Positions 8,202-18,615 of a DNA stretch of 64,000 bases are shown here, one piece after another. Made by a program: the position numbers and the translations under genes. The first letter of the stretch is position 1. Each line of letters opens with the position of its first letter. This stretch comes from Candidatus Treponema caballi (GTDB lineage: Bacteria; Spirochaetota; Spirochaetia; Treponematales; Treponemataceae): the NCBI GenBank assembly GCA_018066285.1, contig JAGHRS010000051.1:1-64000 (forward strand). Reading direction: 5' to 3'. The notes under the pieces were generated by a model. It was not told the origin of the DNA, did not search any database, and worked only from the letters and a program-made list of their open reading frames with translations.

Positions 8202-10014
8202 CGGTATTTACACCACTTAAATCCGGAGCGTCAACCTTGAGGAGTTTCCGCACCTCAGCCATGGTTTTTGGTCCCGGAGCACCAATTCTGTTGACAACAG
8301 CAAATATCTTCACAGGCTCACTCTTTCCTTTGACATGAACCGAAGGCATTTCTTCGACAATGACATATTTCTTGATGAGCTTATAGGTATTTTCAGTAAT
8401 AAGGATATCTGTATGGAACGGTTTGTTGAGCGCCTCGGTACGGCTTGCAAGGTTTACTGCATCTCCTATAACCGTATATTCCATACGTTCACTTGAACCA
8501 ATCTGACCGGCAATGACATCACCGGTGTTGATACCGCAACCGATATGCAGGATCGGCTGTTTATCGCTTCCGTCACGGCTCTGGTTAAAGCGGATAAGTG
8601 CAGAACGCATCATAAGAGCGGACATGACGCAGCACAGAGCGTCGCCTGCCGGACTTCCCGCAGATTCAGGAGCACCCCAGACGCACATGATGGCGTCACC
8701 GATGTATTTGTCAACGACGCCACCTGTCTTGTTTACACACTCAACCATGCGCGTCATGTAATCGTTCAGGAACTCAACAACTTCCTGCGGTTTCAGTTTT
8801 TCAGAAATAGCCGTGAACGAGCGGATGTCCGAGAAGAAGATTGTTGCCTTCCTGTTCTCACCGCCAAGGTTAAGCTCACCGTTCATGGCGCGCTCGGCAA
8901 TGGTCTTGTTCGTAAACTTACTGAACGTGGTCTTCAGGCGTTCACGTTCTGCAAGTCCCTTACCCATCTTTACGAAGCTTTCAGTCAGAAGACCAAGCTC
9001 ATCCTTTGATTTAGGCTTGATGTTCAGGATGAAGTTTCCTTCCTGAATATCCTGAGACGCACCAACAAGCGTTTCTACAGGGTGCGTAATTGTCTTACTG
9101 AAATATCTGATGAGGATGATTGAAAGGAGCCAGGCCGCAATCGATATGAGGATGATGCGGTAAGTCGTCCTGTTGATTGTCTCAAAAACGAGAGCTTCAG
9201 ACTCTTTTGTAACTGCATAAATGCCATATGCATCAAGCTTATAGAAGGCAAAGAAGCAGTTTTCATCATTTTCATCGGCGCCCAGCAGCTGAACGTTCTG
9301 CGTTCCGCCGTTAAAAGCCTCCTGTACAACTGTAAGTACAGAGAAGTTCTCTCCATTTATTGCCTTGTCTATATCTGAATGGATGAGGACATTGCCACTT
9401 TCATCAAGCAGAAACGACGTGTTGTACGAGCCTGTCGTCATGGTTTCCACAAGATCATTTGCAGAAAAACCAGCCAGACAGATTTCTTCCCCTTCAAGTC
9501 CATAAGGGAAAGCGATGCAGAGTACCGGACTGTTGAACAGACTTGAAACGTTATAAATTGACTCTGTCTGAGAAGAAAGGACTTCCAGCATCGCTTCGGT
9601 TTTGTTTTCTGAAAGCCAGTTGCCGATGAGAGTGTCTGTATTTGCATGATTCTGGGCAAAAGAACTGCTTACCTGTGCACCAGCAGCAGGAGACCACAAG
9701 AAAACGGTATCAGGATTTTCTGCACAGAATGCATCAAAAAGGGCACTCCAGCTTTTCTGGGAAGAAAGGGAAAGAACTTCAAGATAGCTCTTTGAAGCAT
9801 TTTCCACAGCTTCAAGTTTTGTCTGGACGACGACAGCAGTACGTCCGTTAATGGTATGGTTTGTCTCCTCAGCCTTGATGCGTTCATCATTTCTGACAAG
9901 CGTTGAGACCATGTACGTCGTAACGCACAGTACAATAACGATGAGCGTAGAAAAAATGAGTCCAAGTTTAACGCGGATAGGGAACTTTACTTTTTGCTGT
10001 CTTTTGTCTTCCAC
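8170..10014 (-). CDS. membrane class III adenylate/guanylate cyclase with sensor domain
   Basis: 614 aa, GTG start with AGGAG 8 nt upstream. TM1 is at about 17-38, an extracytoplasmic Cache-like sensor at about 40-280 ([14 protein letters not shown] is typical), TM2 at about 284-304, and HAMP at about 305-358 ([18 protein letters not shown]). The class III cyclase domain spans about 385-580. Both metal aspartates are present: [11 protein letters not shown] near 397 and DKYIGDAIM near 440, the latter with the adjacent lysine expected for purine recognition. The product is most likely cAMP; cGMP cannot be excluded. It follows the large envelope protein by about 14 nt and overlaps the FecR gene, forming one operon. 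Confidence 0.9.
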   Translation of the reverse strand: MEDKRQQKVKFPIRVKLGLIFSTLIVIVLCVTTYMVSTLVRNDERIKAEETNHTINGRTAVVVQTKLEAVENASKSYLEVLSLSSQKSWSALFDAFCAENPDTVFLWSPAAGAQVSSSFAQNHANTDTLIGNWLSENKTEAMLEVLSSQTESIYNVSSLFNSPVLCIAFPYGLEGEEICLAGFSANDLVETMTTGSYNTSFLLDESGNVLIHSDIDKAINGENFSVLTVVQEAFNGGTQNVQLLGADENDENCFFAFYKLDAYGIYAVTKESEALVFETINRTTYRIILISIAAWLLSIILIRYFSKTITHPVETLVGASQDIQEGNFILNIKPKSKDELGLLTESFVKMGKGLAERERLKTTFSKFTNKTIAERAMNGELNLGGENRKATIFFSDIRSFTAISEKLKPQEVVEFLNDYMTRMVECVNKTGGVVDKYIGDAIMCVWGAPESAGSPAGDALCCVMSALMMRSALIRFNQSRDGSDKQPILHIGCGINTGDVIAGQIGSSERMEYTVIGDAVNLASRTEALNKPFHTDILITENTYKLIKKYVIVEEMPSVHVKGKSEPVKIFAVVNRIGAPGPKTMAEVRKLLKVDAPDLSGVNTDEEEKKYKIN

Positions 10015-10028
10015 TTTATATTCTCCTG

Positions 10029-13000
10029 TTATTTATCACGCAAAGGAATTGATATCTCTAAATCGAGCCGCCAGTCAGTACAGCTCATCACACAAGTTAC
10101 CGGGGCCAGCAAAGGAGCTACTTCTATAAGCTCCCATGTACGATCCCAACTAGATTCAGGGAACCTGCTGTTTATACTCAGCGATACATGTTTTCCGAAC
10201 TTGATTCCCGCCTTTGAAGAGAAATACATACTGTCTTCATCATCATCCTGATGAAGCAGATAGCCGTAATCAACCCCAATATATGGAGTAAATGATTCAT
10301 TGAACAAAGGCAGCTTGAATTTCAGACCACCTGCAAAATCATAAGAACCCAAAGACAGTTCATCACCAAGCATAAAGTTATGCGTTCCGGCAGTTACATC
10401 CAGAGCCATATATTTCAAATTGACAACGCGGCAACCAAAACTGAAATCTGGCAGCGTTTTCAGATACGCACCCTCATCCAGATCTTCATCGCTATAAACA
10501 GCAGTATTGATAAGAAGGTCTGTGAAGAACACTGGCGTTTTCTCATCTTCTTCCAAAGATGCTTTTATGAATTCTCCCTTCGTTTTTCTGAGCGGAACCT
10601 CTATACCAACTTCCAGCCAGTTATGCCCCTTCCACGCAACATTGTCTGCATTTGCAGAATCCGGAGATACAAGGCCTGCTGCAGCCAATGTTGTTGCCTT
10701 CTGCATATAAGTCCAGCGGACATTCACCCAATTAAACAGTACAACACCAGCAAAAAGCGGTTCCCAGCGGGAGTCTTTTCCAAACATGATTCCAGCGCCA
10801 ACATACGGCTCAAACCAGTCATTCGGAATGGCAAGAGTTAACTCACCGCCAATCATTGCGTGAGATCCCCATCCTTCAGGAATATATGTCGCATTTACAG
10901 AAAGCCAGCGCGTATCAAACACATTCAGATAGATGTGTGAAGGGAAGATAATGTCATCCACTCTGTCATCCGGTAAAGATGTGTATCCGTCAGAAGAGTC
11001 CTGGTCATCAGAATCTAAATAGAATGCAGCCAGAACACCTGCTTTTGAAAGGGTGTGCGGTATTTTAAGCCTGAGTTCTTCGAAAGGCTCAGAACTTGAA
11101 TAGGTCTTTGCCTCATATATTTCAAGGGTGTTTTCCCATCCGCTTGCTTCAGGATACTTAGCATGCACCCGGAATGACAATTCCAGAATTGTTTCTGGAT
11201 TAATCTGATAGTCGGCCCAGATAACGACTGTCTGGGTCAGCTGCCTGTAAGTGCGGGGAATGGTTATTGAAACATCCCCTTCTGATGTGTGTATGTCGAG
11301 ATACCATTTTGTCCATCCGTTGTTGCGGTTGGTTATCATGCTCTGGAAGCTGATTCCTTCTGAATCACAAAGCATGTTGAGCGTCTCTTCATCCCTCAAG
11401 AGATAGTTGATTTCATAAGGGGTTTTTTCCACATTGTTAACTACAGAAAAACTCAGGCCGGATTCAATTTCCTCCATTTTTCCCGGGAAACGGCCGGAAG
11501 GAGGAATATACCATTTTCCATAGGGACTCTGGAAGGCAGGCAGATACTCTGCATATTTGGCACCTCCCGCACCGTTCCTGGCAAAACGTTCCTCACGGGC
11601 AGTAAGTTCTGTATCTGAAGGAGCACGAAGGAAGCATTCCCGTATCTCAAGATCTGACAGTTCAGTTTCTTCAGTCTTATAATCAGATTTTATGGTTATA
11701 AATGAAAGCCTCATGCCATCCGGTGTTTCAAACATAAGCGCATTAATGCCACAGTATACGGATGAAGCCATTATCTCAAAATCAGCGGATTTTCCGTTTC
11801 TGGCAACAGACGTCTGCCTCAGGATATTCCTGGTAAACTCGCCATACTCATTCTTTTCAGAAACAAGGGACAGTTTCAGCTGATTATCATTTCCCTCTGA
11901 AAAGAAAGGTTCGTCCAGTTTGACGGTAAAAGTCGCACTTCTTCTGTCAGTATTGAACTTTGTGGAAATACTCTTTATTTCAGGGATGGAACCAGGAGTC
12001 ATGTCTGTCTGCACAAAAATACGCTGCGTTCCGGTTTCTACTCCGGGAGTTTCTGCTATGACATCATACCAGCCTGACTTCAAAAGAGAAGCATTGACAT
12101 TAAGTGAAAGAACACCATCATCATATGAGTTCAGGGAAGCATCCTGTCTGACACGGCCAAAACTTGTTTCAAAAGGATACTCGTTTTCTGCATTACTGAC
12201 AGGAACAAGCCCGTATGCTGAATCCTGCTGTATAGCACTTGCATCAAACGAAAGCTTTGTCAGTCCTGAAGCCGCATCAAGGAAATCTGCCTGCATGATA
12301 TCATCGTAGGCAGTATCTTTGCTGACCAGCACCGGCTGCTTATCAGGAAGCATGAGCACAGGAAGGGAATCAGTCAATCCCACACTATTGGTAACAGTGA
12401 GATTATAGAAACCGGCGGCAATCATGCTCCAGTCAACGGTAAGCTTTATCACGCCACTGCTGCTGTCACTTTCAACAACAGGAAGAATAACTTCCTTCTG
12501 TCTGTCAAAAGCCTTGAAAGTCTGAACAAGAGCTTCATCCGTGCAGGGTTCCAGCTTAAAAACGCATCCTTCACCAAAGCAGTGAACACCGCGGATTGTG
12601 ATGGTTTCCCTGCCGTTTTCGTCATCGATGCTCCGTTCTATTGCAGAAACATTATACCTCTCGCTTTTCTGAACTGCGCGCAGATATGGCTGCTCTTCAT
12701 CGATGACATCGAATTCTGCCCATGCAGATGGAGAACCCTTCCTGCCGATTGCATTTATGGCAGAAAGTCTGAACCGGTAAGAACCTGCTTCAAGGCGGAG
12801 ATCATATTCCGTCTCTTCTGTAATCCAGGAACCAGAATCTATCCATCCGCCTTCTGTCTTGTGCTGGACTTCAATTTCATATTCGCGGGCATGATTTACT
12901 TCCCGCCATTTAATATGTTGCGTAATCAGATTATCAACAGGTTCTTCTTCAACAGAAGATACGACAATTGCTTCTTCTGAAAGCTGTGCAAAAAGAGAAA

Positions 13001-13049
13001 CGTTGATAATAAAAAGAGCCAGAATAATGGCTGTTACTTTTTTCAGCAT
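10029..13049 (-). CDS. large secreted envelope protein with FN3-like start and C-terminal beta-rich region
   Basis: 1006 aa from ATG 13049, where a clean signal peptide begins (MLKKVTAIILALF, cleavage after SLFA). A frame extending to 13127 overlaps pcrA but would bury the signal peptide, so it is less likely. After the signal come a fibronectin-III-like domain (HIKWREVNHAREYEIEVQH), several further beta-sandwich stretches to about residue 650, and from about 740 a region rich in alternating hydrophobic strands (YVGAGIMFGKDSRWEPLFAG, TPYIGVDYGYLLHQDD) that looks like an outer-membrane beta-barrel. Not recognised as a named family. It lies between pcrA and the cyclase, and may be part of the cyclase operon. 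Expected in the outer membrane or periplasm. Confidence 0.65.
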   Translation of the reverse strand: MLKKVTAIILALFIINVSLFAQLSEEAIVVSSVEEEPVDNLITQHIKWREVNHAREYEIEVQHKTEGGWIDSGSWITEETEYDLRLEAGSYRFRLSAINAIGRKGSPSAWAEFDVIDEEQPYLRAVQKSERYNVSAIERSIDDENGRETITIRGVHCFGEGCVFKLEPCTDEALVQTFKAFDRQKEVILPVVESDSSSGVIKLTVDWSMIAAGFYNLTVTNSVGLTDSLPVLMLPDKQPVLVSKDTAYDDIMQADFLDAASGLTKLSFDASAIQQDSAYGLVPVSNAENEYPFETSFGRVRQDASLNSYDDGVLSLNVNASLLKSGWYDVIAETPGVETGTQRIFVQTDMTPGSIPEIKSISTKFNTDRRSATFTVKLDEPFFSEGNDNQLKLSLVSEKNEYGEFTRNILRQTSVARNGKSADFEIMASSVYCGINALMFETPDGMRLSFITIKSDYKTEETELSDLEIRECFLRAPSDTELTAREERFARNGAGGAKYAEYLPAFQSPYGKWYIPPSGRFPGKMEEIESGLSFSVVNNVEKTPYEINYLLRDEETLNMLCDSEGISFQSMITNRNNGWTKWYLDIHTSEGDVSITIPRTYRQLTQTVVIWADYQINPETILELSFRVHAKYPEASGWENTLEIYEAKTYSSSEPFEELRLKIPHTLSKAGVLAAFYLDSDDQDSSDGYTSLPDDRVDDIIFPSHIYLNVFDTRWLSVNATYIPEGWGSHAMIGGELTLAIPNDWFEPYVGAGIMFGKDSRWEPLFAGVVLFNWVNVRWTYMQKATTLAAAGLVSPDSANADNVAWKGHNWLEVGIEVPLRKTKGEFIKASLEEDEKTPVFFTDLLINTAVYSDEDLDEGAYLKTLPDFSFGCRVVNLKYMALDVTAGTHNFMLGDELSLGSYDFAGGLKFKLPLFNESFTPYIGVDYGYLLHQDDDEDSMYFSSKAGIKFGKHVSLSINSRFPESSWDRTWELIEVAPLLAPVTCVMSCTDWRLDLEISIPLRDK

Positions 13050-13113
13050 ACCGATACTGTAATTCACTTTTTTTAAAAAAAAGAGAACTCCACAATCCTT
13101 ATCGGCAGAATTG

Positions 13114-15381
13114 TTATATTTCTGCAATCATTAATCGGTTTGCCTGGTACTTGGGAAGGAATTTCTTCGTTGCGCCTGACTGGAACTGCACATCAATAAT
13201 GAATTCGCTGTCTTCATTTACTTTAGCGCTCACAATCACGCCATAGCCATAATCGTCGTGAAAGACTGTGCGCCCTTTCCGCCAGCGTTCAAGAAGCTCC
13301 ATGTCTTCTTCTGTTACATAGCCTGCTTCATCAGGATTGTCTTCAGGCTTTTCAGAAGCGGGCTGCTGCGCCTGCATGACGCGCTTGAAAGATGACGGAA
13401 TACTGCCGATTACTTCAAGCTGCTGAGTGTCGAGCTCTTTAAGGAACGGACTGATTGCCATGTATTCGGTGCGGCCGTACATGCGGCGTACTCCGCAGCT
13501 GGTCATGTACAGCTCGTCGCGGGCGCGTGTTATGCCCACGTAAAACAGGCGGCGTTCTTCTTCAAGCTCCTCGGCGCTTTTCTCTGCACGCGGGAAAATA
13601 CCCTCTTCAAGGCCGGTAATCATGACGCGCGGGAACTCAAGTCCTTTTGTATTATGCAGCGTGATGAGCGTAACTGCGTCGACCTGCTCATCATTCTCCG
13701 TCTCGAGCGTGCGGTCAAGATTCACGTGGTCCAGATATTCGAGCAGACCATTCCTGTCAGGCGCATATGGGATGGCGCTGTTGCAGAGTTCCTGAAGGTT
13801 TGCGACACGCTGTGTTCCCGCAATCTCATCCTGTGCCGTGTGATATTCGATGAGTCCCGTTTCCTTGATGAGCCGCTCAAGGACATCCGCAAGAGACGGC
13901 GCATCCTTGTCAGCCGGCTCTTCGTCGCTTTCAAGGCCTTCCGCACGCGGCTCGTACATGCCGAGCTCAGTCTGGTACTTTTCGATAAGCTCGATAAACT
14001 CGCCGAGGCTCTTCTTCGCCTTCGCGGACATGGAAGACAGTGCAAGGCGGCAGGCATCAAGAATGCCTTTAGACGGAAGCAGGCTTTCTGAAACTGCAGT
14101 TTCGGGCAGTCTTGCAATAATCTTATCCTGCGAGGTCGGACCTATGCCGCGCGCCGGCTTGTTCACAATGCGGCGGAACGCAATCTCGTCGCGCGGATTT
14201 GCGATGAACGAAAGCCAGCAGAGCGCGTCCTTTATTTCTTCGCGCTCCCAGAACTTAAGGGACCCGACAATCGTGTACGGCAGTTTTTTATTGTTGAACA
14301 GCGTTTCAAAAGAAAGCGATTGCGCGTTCGTTCTGTACAGGATAGCCCAGTCAGCATACGGCACGCCTTTTTTGTGCGCGGCTTTTATAAGCTCAACAGC
14401 GAAGCGCGCTTCATCATCCTGTGTGGGGATAAAGGCAAGAACAGGCTTTTTACCGTCGCCACGCTCCGCGCTGAGTGTCTTTCCAAGACGGTCACTGTTA
14501 TTGCTTACAACGACATCAGCGGCGTGCAGAATCGGTGCTACCGAGCGGTAGTTTCTTTCAAGCTTGATGAGTGTCGTTCCCGGAAACTGGTCCTGAAAAG
14601 ACAGGATATTCTGTACTTCAGCACCGCGGAATTTATAAATGGACTGGTCATCATCACCGACGACGCAGACGTATGTTTCAGGACCAGCGAGCGCCGACAG
14701 CAGCTGGAACTGGGCAACGTTGCTGTCCTGGTACTCATCCACGAGAATGACGCGGAAACGGTACTGCATCTGCGTGCGGATTCTCTCGTTCTGCTGAAGC
14801 AGAAGCACCGGCAGCATGATGAGGTCGCCGAAGTCTACGTTTCCCGTTTCCCTGAGGCGCTTCTGATACGCTTCGTAATACTCGGGAAACTCAGGCGAAT
14901 GGTCTATATCAGCCAGATGCGGATTGTCCGGCTCGTAGCAGTAGTCTTTTGCAAGCGAAATGCAGTGAGCGACGTGACTCGCGTTTTTCTTGGGCAGGTC
15001 AGGAATCGCTTTTGTAAGCAGCGTCACCATGTCGTCATCATCGTAGACGGTGAAGTTCGGGTCGAGCCCGGCCTGTTCGGCATACACGCGAAGGAACCAT
15101 GCGCCGAATGAGTGGAACGTGCGTATCTGGGCTTTATCTGCGCGGGGCTCGAGCTGTACGGCACGGTCAAGCATTTCCTTTGCGGCCTTCTTGGTGAAGG
15201 TGACTGCAAGAATTGACTGCGGGCGGATATTCTTTTCAGCAATGAGGTACGCTATCTTGGTGGTGATGACACGAGTCTTTCCAGAACCCGCACCTGCAAG
15301 AATAAGAAGCGGCGAGCCTTCGTGCATGACGGCCGCTTTCTGCTCTGGATTAAGGACGCTTAAATACTGCTCACTCGTCAT
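13114..15381 (-). CDS. pcrA: UvrD/PcrA-type DNA helicase
   Basis: 755 aa, superfamily 1A 3'-5' helicase acting in repair and in clearing proteins from DNA. Motif I is AGAGSGKT near residues 29-36; the motif II region is VDEYQDSN; motif III VVGDDDQSIYKFRGA, motif IV LERNYRS and motif VI FYVGITRARDEL are all present. LNPEQKAAVMHEGSPLL is the Q-motif start. The tail (FHDDYGYGVIVSAKVNED) is the small Tudor-like domain that PcrA uses to touch RNA polymerase, so pcrA is preferred over rep. GGGAG lies 7 nt before the ATG, inside the end of rimO, overlapping it by 11 nt. Confidence 0.93.
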   Translation of the reverse strand: MTSEQYLSVLNPEQKAAVMHEGSPLLILAGAGSGKTRVITTKIAYLIAEKNIRPQSILAVTFTKKAAKEMLDRAVQLEPRADKAQIRTFHSFGAWFLRVYAEQAGLDPNFTVYDDDDMVTLLTKAIPDLPKKNASHVAHCISLAKDYCYEPDNPHLADIDHSPEFPEYYEAYQKRLRETGNVDFGDLIMLPVLLLQQNERIRTQMQYRFRVILVDEYQDSNVAQFQLLSALAGPETYVCVVGDDDQSIYKFRGAEVQNILSFQDQFPGTTLIKLERNYRSVAPILHAADVVVSNNSDRLGKTLSAERGDGKKPVLAFIPTQDDEARFAVELIKAAHKKGVPYADWAILYRTNAQSLSFETLFNNKKLPYTIVGSLKFWEREEIKDALCWLSFIANPRDEIAFRRIVNKPARGIGPTSQDKIIARLPETAVSESLLPSKGILDACRLALSSMSAKAKKSLGEFIELIEKYQTELGMYEPRAEGLESDEEPADKDAPSLADVLERLIKETGLIEYHTAQDEIAGTQRVANLQELCNSAIPYAPDRNGLLEYLDHVNLDRTLETENDEQVDAVTLITLHNTKGLEFPRVMITGLEEGIFPRAEKSAEELEEERRLFYVGITRARDELYMTSCGVRRMYGRTEYMAISPFLKELDTQQLEVIGSIPSSFKRVMQAQQPASEKPEDNPDEAGYVTEEDMELLERWRKGRTVFHDDYGYGVIVSAKVNEDSEFIIDVQFQSGATKKFLPKYQANRLMIAEI

Positions 15382-16804
15382 GGCAGGCTCCCACGAAAAG
15401 CGTATCTATATCTACGCCTGAAACGCCGAGAACCTTTACCCTTACGACTTTACCCGGCTGCACGGCTGCCTTCTGTTCCTCAGAATCAAGCTCGTAACGG
15501 ACGATTGTCGCGCCGTCAACTTCAGGAGCCTGAAACCAGGAACGACCGAGCGCAATGCCCGCATCGTTTTCAGGGTCATCTATTATTTCTTCAATGAGTA
15601 CTTTGTATTCATTACCGACATGAGACGCAAGTCGCTCCTGAGTAATTACAGACTGCAGTTCCTCAAGACGGCTGGCGCGCTCTGCAGCCTTTTTGTGGCT
15701 CACCTGCTTCTTCATGCTGTACGCAGGCGTGTCTTCCTCGCGGCTGTAGGGGAAGCAGCCTGACCAGTCAGGCCGTACAAGCTTCAGGAACTCTTCAGTT
15801 TCGCGCGCGTCTTCGTCAGTTTCCCCGGGAAAGCCCGCAAGGAACGTGGTGCGTAAGACAGCGCCCGCTTCCCTCACCCGCTGTGCAAGAGCCGCATAGC
15901 TTTCACGGCTTCCGGTCCTGTTCATGGCTGAAAGCACGTTGTTGCTGCCACTCTGGAACGGTACGTCAAAATACGGCAGGATGCGGCTGTCCCGGGCTAT
16001 GGTGTCGAGTATGTCGAACGGGAAGTGATCCGGGTGGATGTATAAAAGGCGCACCCAGAAATCCCCGGGAAGAGCGGTTATCTCTTCGAGCAGCTTTTTG
16101 AGCGGACTCGGCTCTTCGCTGTAAGAGGGATGGTTGCTCTTGCCTTTGGGAACGCCGTCCCGGCCGTATGCAGCAAGGTCCTGGCCGATTAAGTTTATTT
16201 CGAAAACGCCCCGCGCGCGGAGCTCTTTGATTTCAGCGATTATGTCGCTCTGGGGCCGGCTTCTCAGTTCACCACGGATGACAGGAATGGCGCAGAACGC
16301 GCAGCAGTTGTTGCATCCTTCAGTAATCTTTACGTACGCGGATGACGGGAAGTTCAGGAACTCTGGACGAGGACCCGCACAAACGCCTTCCTGCGGCGGT
16401 TTGACGCATGGCCGGCCGGTGGTCTTGAAAGCGGCTGATGCCTTGTCTGCGAACAGCACGCTGACGATGTCGTCAAAGCGGGAAAGGTCACCGTTTCCAA
16501 AGAGCGCGTCTGCTTCAGGCAAATCATCGGAAAAAGCGTCCATGTAGCGTTCTGCAAGACATCCGGCGAACACAATCTTCGCTTCCGGATACGCCGCGCG
16601 CGCTTCCATGAGCGACTGGAGGGATTCCGTTTTTGCAGACTCAATGAATCCGCACGTGTTAATGATTATGAGAGAGGCATTTTCCGCATCATCGGTCCGC
16701 TTCCAGCCCATAGCAAGAAGACGCCCGATGAGCAGTTCACCGTCAACCTGATTCTTAGCACATCCGTGCTGGTCAAGAAAAAAAAGACGGTCTGTATCAG
16801 TCAA
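15371..16804 (-). CDS. rimO: ribosomal protein S12 methylthiotransferase RimO
   Basis: Radical-SAM methylthiotransferase that modifies an aspartate of ribosomal protein S12. The N-terminal MTTase domain starts FFLDQHGCAKNQVDGE and has the further cluster cysteines NTCGF and FAGCLAERY. The radical SAM motif CNNCCAFC holds CxxxCxxC. A C-terminal TRAM domain begins at about residue 395. The proposed start is TTG 16804 (477 aa), which overlaps the stop of the RodZ-like gene and leaves a short natural N-terminus; the longer frame from 16867 would overlap the upstream gene by 71 nt. RimO rather than MiaB is favoured by the DQHGCAKNQVDGE opening and the lone TRAM. Co-directional with the genes on both sides. 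Confidence 0.93.
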   Translation of the reverse strand: MTDTDRLFFLDQHGCAKNQVDGELLIGRLLAMGWKRTDDAENASLIIINTCGFIESAKTESLQSLMEARAAYPEAKIVFAGCLAERYMDAFSDDLPEADALFGNGDLSRFDDIVSVLFADKASAAFKTTGRPCVKPPQEGVCAGPRPEFLNFPSSAYVKITEGCNNCCAFCAIPVIRGELRSRPQSDIIAEIKELRARGVFEINLIGQDLAAYGRDGVPKGKSNHPSYSEEPSPLKKLLEEITALPGDFWVRLLYIHPDHFPFDILDTIARDSRILPYFDVPFQSGSNNVLSAMNRTGSRESYAALAQRVREAGAVLRTTFLAGFPGETDEDARETEEFLKLVRPDWSGCFPYSREEDTPAYSMKKQVSHKKAAERASRLEELQSVITQERLASHVGNEYKVLIEEIIDDPENDAGIALGRSWFQAPEVDGATIVRYELDSEEQKAAVQPGKVVRVKVLGVSGVDIDTLFVGACHDE

Positions 16805-17879
16805 CTGGCAGTACCACCAGTTTGTATGTGCCGTCGGAATCTCGTATCCAGCGGATATCCTCAACAACGACTTCGCCAGATTTACCGATTTCTATATCCA
16901 CGGATTTTGTATCTCCGACAACATTCAGCTTGACTGCATTTGCATTAGACATCCACATTCTGAGTGAGTCTCTCGGGTTGATTACCAGAGAATCGCCGTT
17001 CGTGTAATACTCTTCGACAGCATTGTTTCTGTCAGCCTGGTAGCGGAACAGACATGCGCCACGGAAACTGCCTGTAAGGGTAAACGGATATGTTCTGTTA
17101 TCGGTTATGAGAACAACCTGAGCATTGTTCTTTTCGGCAACATCTGTTTCATCCTTTTTCTGATCAGCAATCTCAACCTGATCCGGAGACAGCGTCAGAC
17201 GCATACGGATTTCCGCACCCTGATCAGCATCCTTGCTGGAAATATTCATGACACAGACTGATATATCAGGCTTTCCGTTTCCATCAACATCAAGCTCAAG
17301 TTCTTCACCGAGCTCAACAATCTGATTTCCGATAAATGTATTGAGAGTCAGGCTTCCGAGCGTTTTTGCAATGGTAACATTCATTTTTCCGGTCACAAAA
17401 GGCACACAAAGGATATCCCCTTCATATACGTGCTGCTGCTCAGGCTCAAGTCCCAGAACATACGTACGGACATCAATTCTGTTCAGATTGACAACAGTTT
17501 TGCCTTCTGCACGCTTTGCCATGACTGACTTATATGTGAAAAATCCGCCTACTCCAAGACCTACCACAACAACTGCAATAATGAGGAATACCCACCATGG
17601 AATTCTGCGTTTGAATTTAATCAGTTCCGGTGGAGTTGGAGACTCCTGAAGCTGCTTTGCCTTGAACAGCCGGATAAGATACTGCGTGTCACAACCAAGA
17701 TAATCTGAATAGTTCCTCAGAAATCCTGTAATATATGTTGTTCCGGGAAATACATCGAGCCGTTCAGATTCAAGAGCTTCAAGATACTGACGTGAAATAG
17801 CAGTCTCACGGGAAACGACTTCAATTGAGTAATTCTTCTGTTCACGAGCTGCTGCCAGGATTTTTCCAAAGCTTTCCAT
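16797..17879 (-). CDS. RodZ-like helix-turn-helix membrane protein
   Basis: 360 aa. Residues 1-70 form an N-terminal HTH (GKILAAAREQKNYSIEVVSRET, then YLEALE and GFLRNYSDYLGCD), followed by a basic segment and one membrane helix at about 92-114 (WWVFLIIAVVVVGLGVGGFF). The extracytoplasmic part ends in a beta domain (FRGACLFRYQAD...SLRMWMSNANAVKLNV) like the DUF4115 tail of RodZ. RodZ links MreB filaments to the cell-wall machinery; here that role is inferred. GAGGT precedes ATG, and the stop overlaps the proposed TTG start of rimO. Confidence 0.8.
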   Translation of the reverse strand: MESFGKILAAAREQKNYSIEVVSRETAISRQYLEALESERLDVFPGTTYITGFLRNYSDYLGCDTQYLIRLFKAKQLQESPTPPELIKFKRRIPWWVFLIIAVVVVGLGVGGFFTYKSVMAKRAEGKTVVNLNRIDVRTYVLGLEPEQQHVYEGDILCVPFVTGKMNVTIAKTLGSLTLNTFIGNQIVELGEELELDVDGNGKPDISVCVMNISSKDADQGAEIRMRLTLSPDQVEIADQKKDETDVAEKNNAQVVLITDNRTYPFTLTGSFRGACLFRYQADRNNAVEEYYTNGDSLVINPRDSLRMWMSNANAVKLNVVGDTKSVDIEIGKSGEVVVEDIRWIRDSDGTYKLVVLPVD

Positions 17880-17889
17880 GTCTCAAACC

Positions 17890-18570
17890 TCACTCAGTAA
17901 ACAGGAAGTTGTTGTAGTTATTTGCAGATGACGGAGCATCGTAAATAAACCGGGCATCCGGAATGTTCGAATTGAGGTTGTATCCTGAGAATTCGAATAC
18001 AAAAGTTTCATTTGCCGTCGTAACAGCCTCAATTCTGCGGATAAGTTTCATTGTCGGATTGATGGCAACTTTCAACGTTTTGAAACTTTCTGAAGCACTC
18101 TTCTTTGTAAGAATGAATTTAACGACCATTTCATCAGATTCTTCTGAAAGAGGAACCGGTGACTGTCCTGACTCATAGGCAATGTAGTAGTATCTGCTCA
18201 TGAGTGTCAGTCCCTGTGGAGTTGCAAGGCTTGCACCAGTAGCAGTACCGGCGTCATCTCCCGTTGCAACGTTCTGCAGAAGAATGGCATTAGAGCCCGG
18301 CAGATAGATGGTAAGCAATTCACCGTTGAAGGCGATTACCTGTGTATCAGGATCAGAGAAGTCCATGCGGAGGAGATTCGGGCGTTTGAAGGAAACCTTA
18401 CACTGCATTTTACCAGCTGCAGTCGTTATGACAAGATTCGCTTCATAATCCTGAATGTTGGCATAATAATCTGAAATCGACTGAAAGTACTCACTTGCAG
18501 TCTGAATGCTCTGGGCAAAAATGAAAGATGCTGCAAAAAGCACAAGTATACTTACACAAATTTTTTTCAT
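17890..18570 (-). CDS. LolA-family outer-membrane lipoprotein carrier-like protein
   Basis: 226 aa with a signal peptide (KKICVSILVLFAASFIFA, mature start near 20). The mature part has the LolA pattern: SISDYYANIQDYEANLVITT, then FKRPNLLRMDFSDPDTQVIAFNGE and LTIYLPGSNAILLQ. LolA carries lipoproteins across the periplasm to the outer membrane, plausible for an organism with many lipoproteins. It sits between ftsH and the RodZ-like gene with short gaps (45 and 10 nt), all co-directional. A general LolA-like periplasmic carrier is the safest call. Confidence 0.8.
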   Translation of the reverse strand: MKKICVSILVLFAASFIFAQSIQTASEYFQSISDYYANIQDYEANLVITTAAGKMQCKVSFKRPNLLRMDFSDPDTQVIAFNGELLTIYLPGSNAILLQNVATGDDAGTATGASLATPQGLTLMSRYYYIAYESGQSPVPLSEESDEMVVKFILTKKSASESFKTLKVAINPTMKLIRRIEAVTTANETFVFEFSGYNLNSNIPDARFIYDAPSSANNYNNFLFTE

Positions 18571-18615
18571 GAGAAAATAGCCTCAAATCAATAATAAAAG
18601 AGTTGTTTCAGTCGG

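Noticed and set aside
13050-13127. N-terminal extension of the large envelope protein
   Set aside because: It would place a strong signal peptide at residue 27 and overlap pcrA; the start at 13049 is more natural.
13654-15111. Several plus-strand frames of 145-263 aa opposite pcrA
   Set aside because: pcrA motifs are complete in the minus frame; the opposite frames show no family features and no promoter or ribosome sites.
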